A stretch of DNA of 64,000 nt from Inia geoffrensis (lineage: Eukaryota; Chordata; Mammalia; Artiodactyla; Iniidae): positions 56,892,001-56,956,000 of the forward strand of contig CM070903.1 of NCBI GenBank assembly GCA_036417435.1, given 5' to 3'. Positions within the stretch are counted from its first letter, which is position 1, and each line of letters starts with the position of its first letter. Below, one piece after another: positions 1 to 10,234 of this stretch. A program made the translations under genes and the position numbers. The notes under the pieces were generated by a model, which searched no databases, was not told where the DNA came from, and saw only the letters and a program-made list of their open reading frames with translations.

Positions 1-1645
1 AATTCATATGGAAACACAAAAGACCCCAAATAGCCAAAGCAATCTTGAGGGAAAAAAATGGAGTTGGAGGAAGCAGGCTCCCCGACTTCAAACTGTACCA
101 CAAAGCTTCAGTAATCAAGACATTATGGTACCGGCACAAAAACAGAAATATAGATCAATGGTACAGGATTGAATGCCCAGAGATAAACCCACGCACATAT
201 GGGCACCTAATTTAAGACAAAGGAGGCAAGAACATACAATGGAGAAAAGACAGCCTCTTCAATAAGTGGCGTTGGGAAAACTGGACAGCTACATGTAAAA
301 GAATGAAATTAGAACACTACCTAACACCATACATAAAAATAAACTCCAAATGGATTAAAGACTTAAATGTGAGACCAGACACAATAAAACTTTTAGAGGA
401 AAAACACAGAAAAAACACTCTTTGACATAAACCACAACACCACCTTTTTTGACCCACCTCCTAGATTAACAGAAATTTAAAAAATAAACAAATGGGACTT
501 AATGAAACTTCAAAGCTTTTGCACAGCAAAGGAAACCATAAACAAGACAAAAAGACAACCCTCAGAATGGGAGAAAATATTTGCAAATGAAACAACAGAC
601 AAAGGATTAATCTCCAAAATATACAAACAGCTCGTGGAGATCAATATCAAAAAAACAAAGAATCCAGTTAAAAACTGGGTGGAAGACCTAAATAGACATT
701 TCGCCAAGGAAGACATACAGATGGCCAAGAGGCACATGAAAAAATGCTCAGCATCACTAATTATTAGAGAAATGCAAATCAAACCCACAATGAGGTATCA
801 CCTCACACAGGTCAAAATGGCCATTATCAAAAATGCTAGAAACAATAAATGCTGGAAAGGGTGTGGTGAAAAGGGAACCCTCCTACACTGTTGGTAGGAA
901 TGTAAATTTGATACAATCACAATGGAAAACAGTATGGAGGTTCCTTAAAAAACTAAAAAAAAAAAAAAAACTAAAAATGGAATTACCATATGACCTAGCA
1001 ATACCACTACTGAGCATATACCCTGAGAAAACCATAATTCAGAAGAAGGCATGCACCATAATGTTCACTGCAGCACTATATACAATAGCCAGGACATGGA
1101 ACCAACTGAAATGTCCATCAACAGATGAACTGATAAAGAAGATGTGGCACATATATACAATGGGATATTACTCAGCCATAAAAAGAAATGAAATTGAGTT
1201 ATTTATAGTGAGGTGGATGGACCTAGAGACTGCTGCACAGAGCGAAGTCAGTCAGAAGGAGAAAAACGAATACCATATGCTAACGCATATATATGGAATC
1301 TTAAAAAAAAAAACTGGTACTGATGAACCTAGAGGTAGACATAGAGAATGGACTTGATGACATGGGGTCGGAGGGCGAACCTGGGGCAAAGTAAGAGTAG
1401 CATCGACATATATACACTACCAATGTAAAATAGCTGGCTGGTGGGAAGCAGCAGCATAGCACAGAGAAAATGGCTCAGTGCTTTGTGAGGACCTACAGGG
1501 ATGGGATAGGGAGGATGGGAGGGAGGCTCAAGAGGGAGGGGATATGCGGACATGTGTATGCATATGGCTGACTCGCTTTGTTGTGCAACAGAAACTAACC
1601 GGGTATTGTGAAGCAATTATTCTCCAATGAAGACCTATTAAAAAA
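1..1645 (+). mobile_element. L1 LINE, 3' part of ORF2 and 3' UTR (copy A)
   Basis: The sequence encodes, with stops and frameshifts, the C-terminal part of L1 ORF2. Recognisable strings include [20 protein letters not shown] at about 490-550 and [12 protein letters not shown] before 897. It then runs into the L1 3' UTR (gaatggacttgatgacatgggg) and ends near attctccaatgaagacctatt at about 1640. The element continues left of the window. It lies antisense to MORC1 in intron 7. It is not coding-competent. Confidence 0.93.
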
Positions 1646-1725
1646 TTATTAATTTCATCTGTTTCTTTTTACTTTTCTTAATGTACCTCCTAATAAATTT
1701 ATGATGACATATGTGGTTCATATTT

Positions 1726-1743
1726 TGGCTCTCACTATATTTC
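1726..1743. repeat. Target-site duplication of L1 copy B, 3' side
   Basis: tggctctcactatatttc, identical to 6761-6778. The 18-bp perfect direct repeat marks target-primed insertion of copy B. Confidence 0.93.
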
Positions 1744-3668
1744 CTTTTTTAAAAAAATTTTATTTTATATATATTTTTATACAGCAGGTTCTTATTAGTC
1801 ATCCATTTTACACACATCAGTGTATACATGTCAATCCCAATCTCCCAATTCATCCCACCACCACCCCCCACCCCCGCCGCTTTCCCACCTTGGTGTCCAT
1901 ATGTCATTTCTCTACTTCTGTGTCTCAATTTCCACTCTGCAAACCTGTTCATCTGTACCATTTTCTAGGTTCCACATATATGCGTTAATATACATTCGTT
2001 TTTCCCTTTCTGAGTTACTTCACTCGATAGGACAGTCTCTAGATCTATCCACGTCTCTACAAATGGCACAATTTTGTTCCTTTTATGGCTGAGTAATATT
2101 CCATTGTAAATATGTACCACACCTTCTTTATTCATTCGTCTGTCGATGGGCATTTAGGTTGCTTCCATGACCTGGCTTTGTAAATAGTGCTGCAATGAAC
2201 ATTGGGGTGCATGTGTCTTTTTGAATTATGGTTTTCTCTGGGTATATGCCCAGTAGTGGGATTGTTAGGTCATATGGTAATTCTATTTTTAGTTTTTTAA
2301 GGAACCTCCATACTGTTCTCTATAGTGGCTGTATCAAATTACACTCCCAACAACAGAGCAAGAGGGTTCCCTTCTCTCCACACCCTCTCCAGGATTTGTT
2401 GTTTGTAGATTTTCTAATGATACCCATTCTGACTACTGTGAGGTGATACCTCAGTGTAGTTTTGATTTGCATTTCTCTAACAGTGATGTTGAGCAGCTTT
2501 TCATGTGCCTCTTGGCCATCTGTATGTCTTCTTTGGAGAAATGTCTATTTAGGTCTTCTGTCCATTTTTGAATTGGGTTGTTTGTTTTTTTAATATTGAG
2601 CTGCATGAGCTGTTTATATATTTTGGAGATTAATCCTTCGTCCGTTGATTCATTTTCAAATGTTTTCTCCCATTCTGAGGGTTGTCTTTTTGTCTTGTTT
2701 ATGGTTTCCTTTGCTGTGCAAAAGCTTTGAAGTTTCATTAAGTCCCATTTGTTTAGTTTTGTTTTTACTTCCATTACTCTGGGAGGGGGATTAAAAAATA
2801 TCTTGCTGTGATTTATATCAAAGAGTGTTCTTCCTATGTTTTCTTCTAAGAATTTTATGGTGTCTGGTCTTACATTTAGGTCTCTAACCCATTTTGAGTT
2901 TATTTTTTTGTATGGTGTTAGGGAATGTTCTCATTTCATTCTTTTACATGTAGCTGTCCATTTTTCCCAGTACCACTTATTGAAGAGACTGTCTTTTCTC
3001 CATTGTATATCCTTGCCTCCTTTATCATAGATTAGTTGACCATAGGTGCATGGGTTTATCTCTGGGCTTTCTATCCCATTCCATTGACCTATATTTATGG
3101 TTTTGTGCCAGTACCATATTGTCTTGATTACTGTAGCTTTGTAGTATAGTCTGAAGTCAGGGAGTGTGATTCCTCCAGCACCATTTTTCTCCCTCAGGAC
3201 AGCTTTGGCTACACAGGGTCCTCTGTGTCTCCATACAAATTTTCAGATTTTCTGTTGTAGTTCTGTAAAGAATGCCATTGGTATGTTGATAGGGATTGCA
3301 CTGAATCTGTAGATTGCTTTGGGTAGTACAGCCATTTCACAATATTGATTCTTCCAATCCAAGAACATGGTATATCTCTCCATCTGTTGCTATCATCTTT
3401 AATTTCTTTCATCAATGTCTTATAGTTTTCTGCATACAGGTCTTTTCTCTCCCAAGGTAGGTTTATTCCTAGGTATTTTATTCTTTTTGTTCCAATGGTA
3501 AATGGGGTTGTTTCCTTAATTTCTCTTTCAGATTTTTCATCATTAGTGTATAGGAGTGCAAGAGATTTCTGTGCATTAATTTTGTATCCTGAAACTTTAC
3601 CAAATTCAATGATTAGCTCTAGCAGTTTCTGGGTGGCATCTTTAGGATTCTTTACGTATAGTATCATG

Positions 3669-4487
3669 TTATCTGCAAACAGTGAGTTTTACTTCTTCTT
3701 TTCTAATTTGTATTCCTTTTATTTCTTTTTCTTCTCTGATTGCAGTGGCTAGGACTTCCAAAACTATGCTGAAAAATAGTGGTGAGAGTGGACATCCTTG
3801 TCTTGTTCCTGATCTTAGAGGAAATGCTTTCAGTTTTTCACCATTGAGAATGTTTGCCGTGGGTTTGTCATATATGGTCTTTATTATGTTGAGGTAGGTT
3901 CCCTCTATGCCCACTTTCTGGAGAGTTTTTATTATAAATGGGTGTTGAATTTTGTCAAAAGCTTTTTCTGCATCAATTGAGATGATCATATGGTTTTTAT
4001 TCTTCAATTTGTTAATATGGTGTATTGCATTGATTGATTTGCATATATAGAAGAATCCTTGCATTCCTGGGATAAATCCCACTTTATCATGGTGTATGAT
4101 CCTTTTAATGTATTGTTGGATTCTGTTTGCTAGTATTTTGTTGAGGATTTCTGCAACTATATTCATCAGTGATATTGGTCTGTAATTTTCTTTTTTTGTA
4201 GTACCTTTGTCTGGTTTTGGTATCAGGGTGATGGTGGCCTCATAGAATGAGTTTGGAAGTTTTCCTTCCTCTACAATTTTTTGGAAGAGACTGAGAAGGA
4301 TGGGTGTTAACTCTTCTCTAAATGTTTGATAGAATTCAGCTGTGAAGCCTTCATGTCCTGGACTTTTGTTTGTTGGAAGATTTTTAACCACAGTTTCAAT
4401 TTCATTCCTTGTGATTGGTCTGTTCATGTTTTCTATTTCTTCCTGGTTCATTCTTGTAAGGTTATACCTTTCTAAGAATTTGTCCAT
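3669..4487 (-). pseudogene. L1 copy B ORF2 reverse-transcriptase segment
   Basis: A 272-residue open stretch carries the L1 fingers and palm: [55 protein letters not shown] and [10 protein letters not shown]. It ends by frameshift just before the FADD box, so the catalytic motif falls in another frame. In that frame it reads FADN, not FADD. The peptide is therefore a fossil, not an active enzyme. Confidence 0.92.
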
Positions 4488-6221
4488 TTCTTCCAGGTTG
4501 GCATAGAGTTGCCTGTAATAGTCTCTTCGGATGCTTTGTATTTCTGCGCTGTCTGTTGTAGCTTCTCCTTTTTCATTCCTAATTTTATTGATTTGAGTCC
4601 TCTCCCTCTTTTTCTTAATGAGTCTGGCTAATGGTTTCTCAATTTTTTTTTTATTTTCTCCAAGAACCAGCTTTTAGTTTTATTGATCTTTGCTACTGTT
4701 TTCTTTGTTTCTACTTCATTTATTTCTGCTCTGACCTTTATGACTTCTTTCCTTCTGCCAACTTGGGTTTTGTTTGTTCTTCTTTCTCTAATTCCTTTAG
4801 GTGTAACATTAGATTGTTTATTTGAGATTCTTCATGTTTCTTGAGGTAGGCTTGTATAGCTACAAACTTCCCTCTTAGAACTGCTTTTGCTGCATCCCAT
4901 AGGTTTTGGATCGTTGTGTGTTCATTGTCATTTGTCTCTAGGTATTTTTTGATTTCCTCTTTGATTTCTTCAGTGATCTCTTGCTTATTTAGTAACATAT
5001 TGTTTAGCCTTCATGGGTTTGTGTTTTTTACATTTTTTTCCCTGCAGTTGATTTCTAATCTCATAGCATTGTGGTAAGAAAAGATGCTTGATATGATTTC
5101 AATTTTCTTAAGCTTACTGAGGCTTGATTTGTGACCCAAGATATGATCTATCCTGGAGAATGTTCCATGCGCCCTGAGAAGAAAGTATAATCAGCTGTTC
5201 TTGGATGGAATGTCCTATAAATGTCAATTAAATCTATCTGGTCTATTGTGTCATTTAAAGCTTGTGTTTCCTTATTTTCTGTATGCATGATCTGTCAATT
5301 GGTGTAAGTGAGGTGTTAAAGTCCCCCACTATTATTGTGTTACTGTCGATTTCCTCTTTTATAGCTTTTAGCAGTTGCCTTATGTATTGAGGTGCTCCTA
5401 TGTTGGGTGCATATATAATTGTTATATCTTCTCCTTGGATTGATCCCTTGATCATTATGTAGTGCCCTTCCTTGTCTCTTGTAACATTCTTTATTTTAAA
5501 GTCTATTTTATCTGATATGAGTATTGCTACTCCAGCTTTCTTTTGATTTCCATTTGCATGGAATATTTTTTCCATCCCCTCACTTTCAATCTGTATGTGT
5601 CCCTAGGTCTGAAGTGGGTCTCTTGTAGACAGCATATATATGGGTCTTGTTTTTGTATGCATTCAGTGAGCCTGTGTCTTTTGGTTGGAGCATTTAATGC
5701 ATTCACGTTTAAGGTAATTATCAATATGTATATTCTTATTACCATTTTTTAACTGTTTTGGGTTTGTTTTTGTAGGTCCTTTTCTTCTCTTGTGTTTTCC
5801 ACTTAGAGAAGTTCCTTTATCATCTGTTGTAGAGCTGGTTTGGTGGTGCTGAATTCTCTTAGCTTTTGCTTGTCTGTAAAGCTTTTGATTTCTCCATCAA
5901 ATCTGAATGAGATCCTTGCCGGGTAGAGTAATCATGGTTCTAGGTTCTTCCCTTTCATCATTTTAAGTATATCATGCCACTCCCTTCTGGCTTGTAGAGT
6001 TTCTGCTGAGAAATCTTCTGTTAACCTTATGGGAGTTCCCTTGTATGTTATTTGTCGTTTTTCCCTTGCTGCTTTCAATAATTTTTCTTTGTCTTTAATT
6101 TTTGCCAGTTTGATTACTATGTGTCTCAGCATATTTCTCCTTGGGTTTATCTTGTATGGGAATCTCTGTGCTTCCTGGACTTAGGTGGCTATTTCCTTTC
6201 CCATGTTAGGGAAGTTTTCGA

Positions 6222-6662
6222 CTATAATCTCTTCAAATATTTTCTTGGGTCCTTTTCTCTCTCTTCTCCTATGAGGTCTCTTATGCTTTCTTCATTTCTT
6301 TTCTTTCTTTTTTCTTTATTGTGTTCTGCAGCAGTGAATTCCCCCATCTTGTCTTCCAGGTCACTTATCCGTTCTTCTGCCTCAGTTACTCTGCTATTGA
6401 TTCCTTCTAGTGTATTTTTCGTTTCAGTTATTGTGTTGTTTATCTCTGTTTGTTTGTTTTTTAATTCTTCTAGATCCTTGTTAAACATTTCTTGCATCTT
6501 CTCTATCTTTGTCTCCATTCTTTTTCCGAGGTCCTGGATCATCTTCACTATCATTATTCTGAATCTTCTTTCTGGAAGATTGCCTATCTCTGTTTCATTT
6601 AGTTGTTTTTCTGGGGTTTTATCTTGTTCCTTCATCTGGTACATAGTCCTCTGCCTTTTCAT
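6222..6662 (-). pseudogene. L1 copy B ORF1 N-terminal and coiled-coil segment
   Basis: 146 open codons begin [20 protein letters not shown] and continue into a heptad-rich coiled coil, the trimerisation domain of L1 ORF1p (LEELKNKQTEI and ISDLEDKMGE). After RNEESIRDL the expected RNA-recognition start (WDNIKRTNIRIIGVP-like) is missing and the frame shifts. The C-terminal domain resumes at 6132 in another frame. Confidence 0.88.
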
Positions 6663-6760
6663 CTTGTCTTATCTTCTGTGAATGTGGTTTTTGTTCCACA
6701 GGCTGCAGGATTGTAGTTCTTCTTGTTTCCGCTGTCTGCCTTCTAGTGGATGAGGCTATC

Positions 6761-6778
6761 TGGCTCTCACTATATTTC
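6761..6778. repeat. Target-site duplication of L1 copy B, 5' side
   Basis: tggctctcactatatttc, identical to 1726-1743. Confidence 0.93.
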
Positions 6779-6848
6779 TATTGCACCACAATGGTTCATG
6801 AAATTAATCAGACTAGACTAAATTCCTTTAAAATCCCTTCTAGCTCTA

Positions 6849-7630
6849 AAGGGAACCCTCTTGCACTGTTGTTGGGAATGTAAATTGATAGAGCCACTAT
6901 AGAGAACAGTATGGAGGTTCCTTAAAAGTCTAAAAATAGAACTACCATATGTCTCAGCAATCCCACTATTGGGCATATACCCTGAGAAAACCATAATTCA
7001 AAAAGAGACATGTACCACAATGTTCACTGCAGCACTATTTACAGTAGCCAGGATATGGAAGCAACCTAAGTGTCCATCGACAGATGAATGGATAAAGATG
7101 TGGCACCTATATACAATGGAATATTACTCAGACGTTAAAAGAAATGGAGTTATTTGTAGTGAGGTGGATGGGCCTAGAGTCTGTCATACAGAGTGAAGTA
7201 ACTCAGAAAGAGAAAAACAAATACCATATGCTAACACATATATATGGAATCTAAAACAAACAAACAAACAAAAAATGTTTCTGATGAACCTAGGGCCAGG
7301 ACAGGAATAAAGACACAGATGTAGAGGATGGACTTGAGGACATGGGGATGGGGGAGGGTAAGCTGGGACAAAGTGAGAGAGTAGCATTGACATATATACA
7401 CTAACAAATGTAAAATGCATAGCTAGTGGGAAGCAGCTGCATAGCACAGGGAGATCAGCTCGGTGCTTTGTGACCACCTAGAGGGGTGGGATAGAGAGGG
7501 TGGGAGGAAGACGCAAGAGGGAGGGGATATGGGGATGTATGTATACATACAGCTGATTCACTTTGTTACACAGCAGAAACTAACAGAACATTGTAAAGCA
7601 ATTATACTCCAATAAAGATGTTAAAAAAAT
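6849..7630 (+). mobile_element. L1 LINE 3' end (copy C)
   Basis: A 5'-truncated L1 of about 0.78 kb. It starts in the ORF2 3' end (gggaaccctcttgcactgttg), passes the ORF2 stop and 3' UTR, and ends in aataaagatgttaaaaaaat. Direct repeats flank it at 6831-6848 and 7631-7648 (16 of 18 match; the differences include a CpG in the right copy). It lies antisense in MORC1 intron 7. Confidence 0.92.
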
Positions 7631-8711
7631 AAATCGCGTCTAGCTCTAGCATGCTGACACTAAGAGACTATAGGTTCAAGCTAATAAGTTTTAATTTCAA
7701 AGTTACTTTAGAGAAATCCAGGGTTAATTACTATTTCATATTTCTCCACACTTTTTCACCATGCCCCCTACTGTTTTCTCAATTCGTTCCCTATGGATCC
7801 CCAATAGCCAAGAAAAATGAATGTCCATTTATTTATAAACTTCAAGTATACAGTTCATAGGGCAATTCTGAATTGTCATTTAGTCATATTCCTCTGAATC
7901 ATCTGTGGACCATATAAAAAATATTGATTCCTAGGCTTGATATCTGGAGATTCTGACTCAGTACATTTGGTATGAGATAGGATCCTATACTTCTCAAGAA
8001 GCTACCTACATCACTCAGAGGCTCAGCCAGGTTTGGGAATCAGTTGTCTAGCCTAACTTACTTCATCTGTAGCTGGGGTAAAATTAATTGTTCTAGAGAC
8101 AAGGCCTGGTGGCCCCCAACCTGGAGCAAGGATGTAGGGATCCTAACTCCAGCTCACTGCCATTGTTGACACCTGTTCTGACAAACACTCATATTACTCA
8201 CTCCTCAGGAGCTCCAGCCATCAGTATATCTTCCTTGTCAGTTTTAACATCCAACTCAGGTTCTCCACTAAGCAGAAGCTTCAAGTTATAAATAACCAGC
8301 AAAGTACCTAGTGGAAAAATAGATATTTGACTATGTGTTAGTCATGGTGCTATTATCTCACCTATGGAATTAAGCCTGCTATAGACCAAATTTTTTTTTG
8401 TACTTCAGTAAATAATATGCTTGGATAAGTTCCAAGATATACGTCTTATAGCAAATTCCACTCTCTGCCAAAGAGTGTTGAGTTTCTACAGTAGAGTGCT
8501 TCTTTTTACTATTCATTATGTCTTTCAATGTGGATTCTTAAACTTTGGAACTCTTTTCATAATTTGCATTACAAAAACTGTTAGAAGCCTGAACCAAATT
8601 TGTATTATAGGCAAAGCTCTCACTGGCAGAACTGAAATCAATGCACATAAGAACAAAGATGAATTTTCAACATTTGTATAAATATGAAGTACTGCTTTTA
8701 GACCCTGAAAC

Positions 8712-8935
8712 AGGTGTTGGTAAACTTTTTCTGTAAAGGGCCAGATAATAAATAGTTCAGGCTTTGCAGGCCTCTCACATCTACTCACAACTCAACTCCA
8801 CAGCTGTAGCATGAAAGCTGCCATAGGGAATACATAAATGAATGATGTGGCTATTTCCAATAAAAATTTATTAACAAAAATAGCTATGGGGCTGATATGA
8901 CCTGCAGGCACTAGAGTTTGCTGACCCCTGCTCTA
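8712..8935. mobile_element. Non-autonomous hAT-type DNA transposon
   Basis: It has the familiar ends caggtgttggtaaacttttt and agtttgctgacccctg, which are imperfect terminal inverted repeats. The interior contains ctgtaaagggccagataata and ccaataaaaatttattaaca-type text known from an old mammalian MER element. I do not assign the subfamily. Confidence 0.75.
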
Positions 8936-9069
8936 AAGCACAGTAAACAAAAAAAGGCAAATTCTTTATGAAATTGATTATAATATCAAGACAAACACCA
9001 TTGTCAGAGTAATTGTAAAAACAACCAATTACACTTTTTTTGGTAATACTAAAACAGAAGGGAGAACAG

Positions 9070-9310
9070 CAGAGTGACTAAGAATTTGGACTTGGACTAG
9101 GGAGCCTAAATACTTGGGTCTACATCCTGGATCAACCATTTACTAGCACAATGACTTCAGGTAAGTTTCTTAACCTCTTTGAACCTAAGTTTTCTAATCT
9201 ATATGATGGAGCTCATGAGGTACCTAAAACACTGAGTTGTTTAGAGGATTAAATGAGTTCATTTTTATAAAGCATTTAGAAAAGTATTCAGGAAACAGTA
9301 CATCTTTCAT
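9070..9310 (+). repeat. MIR SINE
   Basis: The core pattern is tactagcacaatgacttcagg, taagtttcttaacctctttga and gaggattaaatgag, diagnostic of an ancient MIR. Confidence 0.8.
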
Positions 9311-10074
9311 TTATATGAGTATTTCACAATTAGAAGGCAACTAAGAGATCACATTAACTGTCCATAAAGTATGCCACATATGTTAATGAAATGAATATTT
9401 ATTTAATTGCCACTATTTTTCCGCTGTGAGAAAAGGGAAAGGATGACATAAAACATCACTTTTAAACAAAATGACACAGGTTTAGAGAAGAAATTTTGAA
9501 GGTAACACAGGCCAAGTCACAAAATAAATTCTCAGAATTTTGCTATAAGCATAACATAAAACAGAATTTTAATATAAACATAACAGAATTTTGCATATAA
9601 ACATTACAAAAAGTAGAATGCAAATAGTTTTCTCTAGAGTAGGAATCTTTTTGCTTCCAGATATGAAAAGTGGTAGAAGTCTGGAGAAAGACGGCACAGA
9701 AACCTGGATTCATTATTTTATAAATTGCTAACTCTCTTATAAACCCTGGCATCATCTAATCTTGGATGCTGCAGTAAAGCATCTGGTGCAGACTGTGATT
9801 CCCTGCGGTAATAGCCTGTATCATCCTCTTCTTATCCAGTTTCACCAAGCTCACACAAGTACAAACCTTTCTCCCAATGTCAGGGGCTTAAGAATTATTC
9901 CCGTTTGGATTCTCCTGAGACAAAACTTATATAAATAAAATGAATAACTGCCCCATATGAGACTCCATGTGATATTATAAAAAGAAGAAAATATGAAATC
10001 ATATTTATAGTCTTTCATAAGACACTGAAAACAAATACTTTCACATCAAAATTTCAGGGCTGTGATGATCTTAC

Positions 10075-10234
10075 CACGTTTCCCATAGATCACATCAAAC
10101 TGTTGCATCAATTCAGCTTCAGTTTTAAACGGAGAATACTTTAAAATTATAGACAATTCCGTTGAGAATTTCTGAGGATCATCTGTGACAGATTCTCTGG
10201 TTCTTGTTAACCATGAAGGTATTGGAACCACAAC
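10075..10234 (-). CDS. MORC1: MORC1 coding exon 7
   Basis: A 160-nt exon between an acceptor ending aatag and donor gtaaga. It encodes [20 protein letters not shown] through [13 protein letters not shown] (residues 141-193) plus one base. This is the central part of the MORC ATPase domain leading into the S5-like transducer region. The acceptor polypyrimidine tract is weak (rich in t but broken by a's), although the exon is clearly conserved. Confidence 0.96.

Larger units (their letters stand above)
1744..6760 (-). mobile_element. L1 LINE, near full-length, 5' truncated, minus strand (copy B)
   Basis: About 5.0 kb. The order on the minus strand is: 5' UTR remnant (6760-6663); ORF1 start and coiled coil (6662-6222); ORF1 C-terminal part (6132-5760); ORF2 endonuclease (5745-5255, with ETHFRPRD and IIVGDFNT); ORF2 linker (4998-4738); reverse transcriptase (4487-3669, with RQGCPLSP); ORF2 C terminus (3667-2050); and 3' UTR (to 1744). 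It is flanked by an 18-bp direct repeat at 1726-1743 and 6761-6778. Several frameshifts and stops break both ORFs, and the RT metal-binding motif is damaged. It lies in sense orientation within MORC1 intron 7. Confidence 0.95.
7649..10074. other. MORC1 intron 7, non-L1 part
   Basis: This is unique-looking intron sequence with old repeats. A degraded hAT-like fragment lies at about 7870-8045 (gattctgactcagtacatttgg context). A second hAT-type element (8712-8935) and a MIR (9070-9310) are listed separately. I see no exon here. Confidence 0.6.

Noticed and set aside
1..10074. MORC1 exon 8 in the left part
   Set aside because: I searched the minus strand for the expected start GTLLVIYNL and following residues. 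Sequence 1-7630 is L1 and 7649-10074 shows no match.
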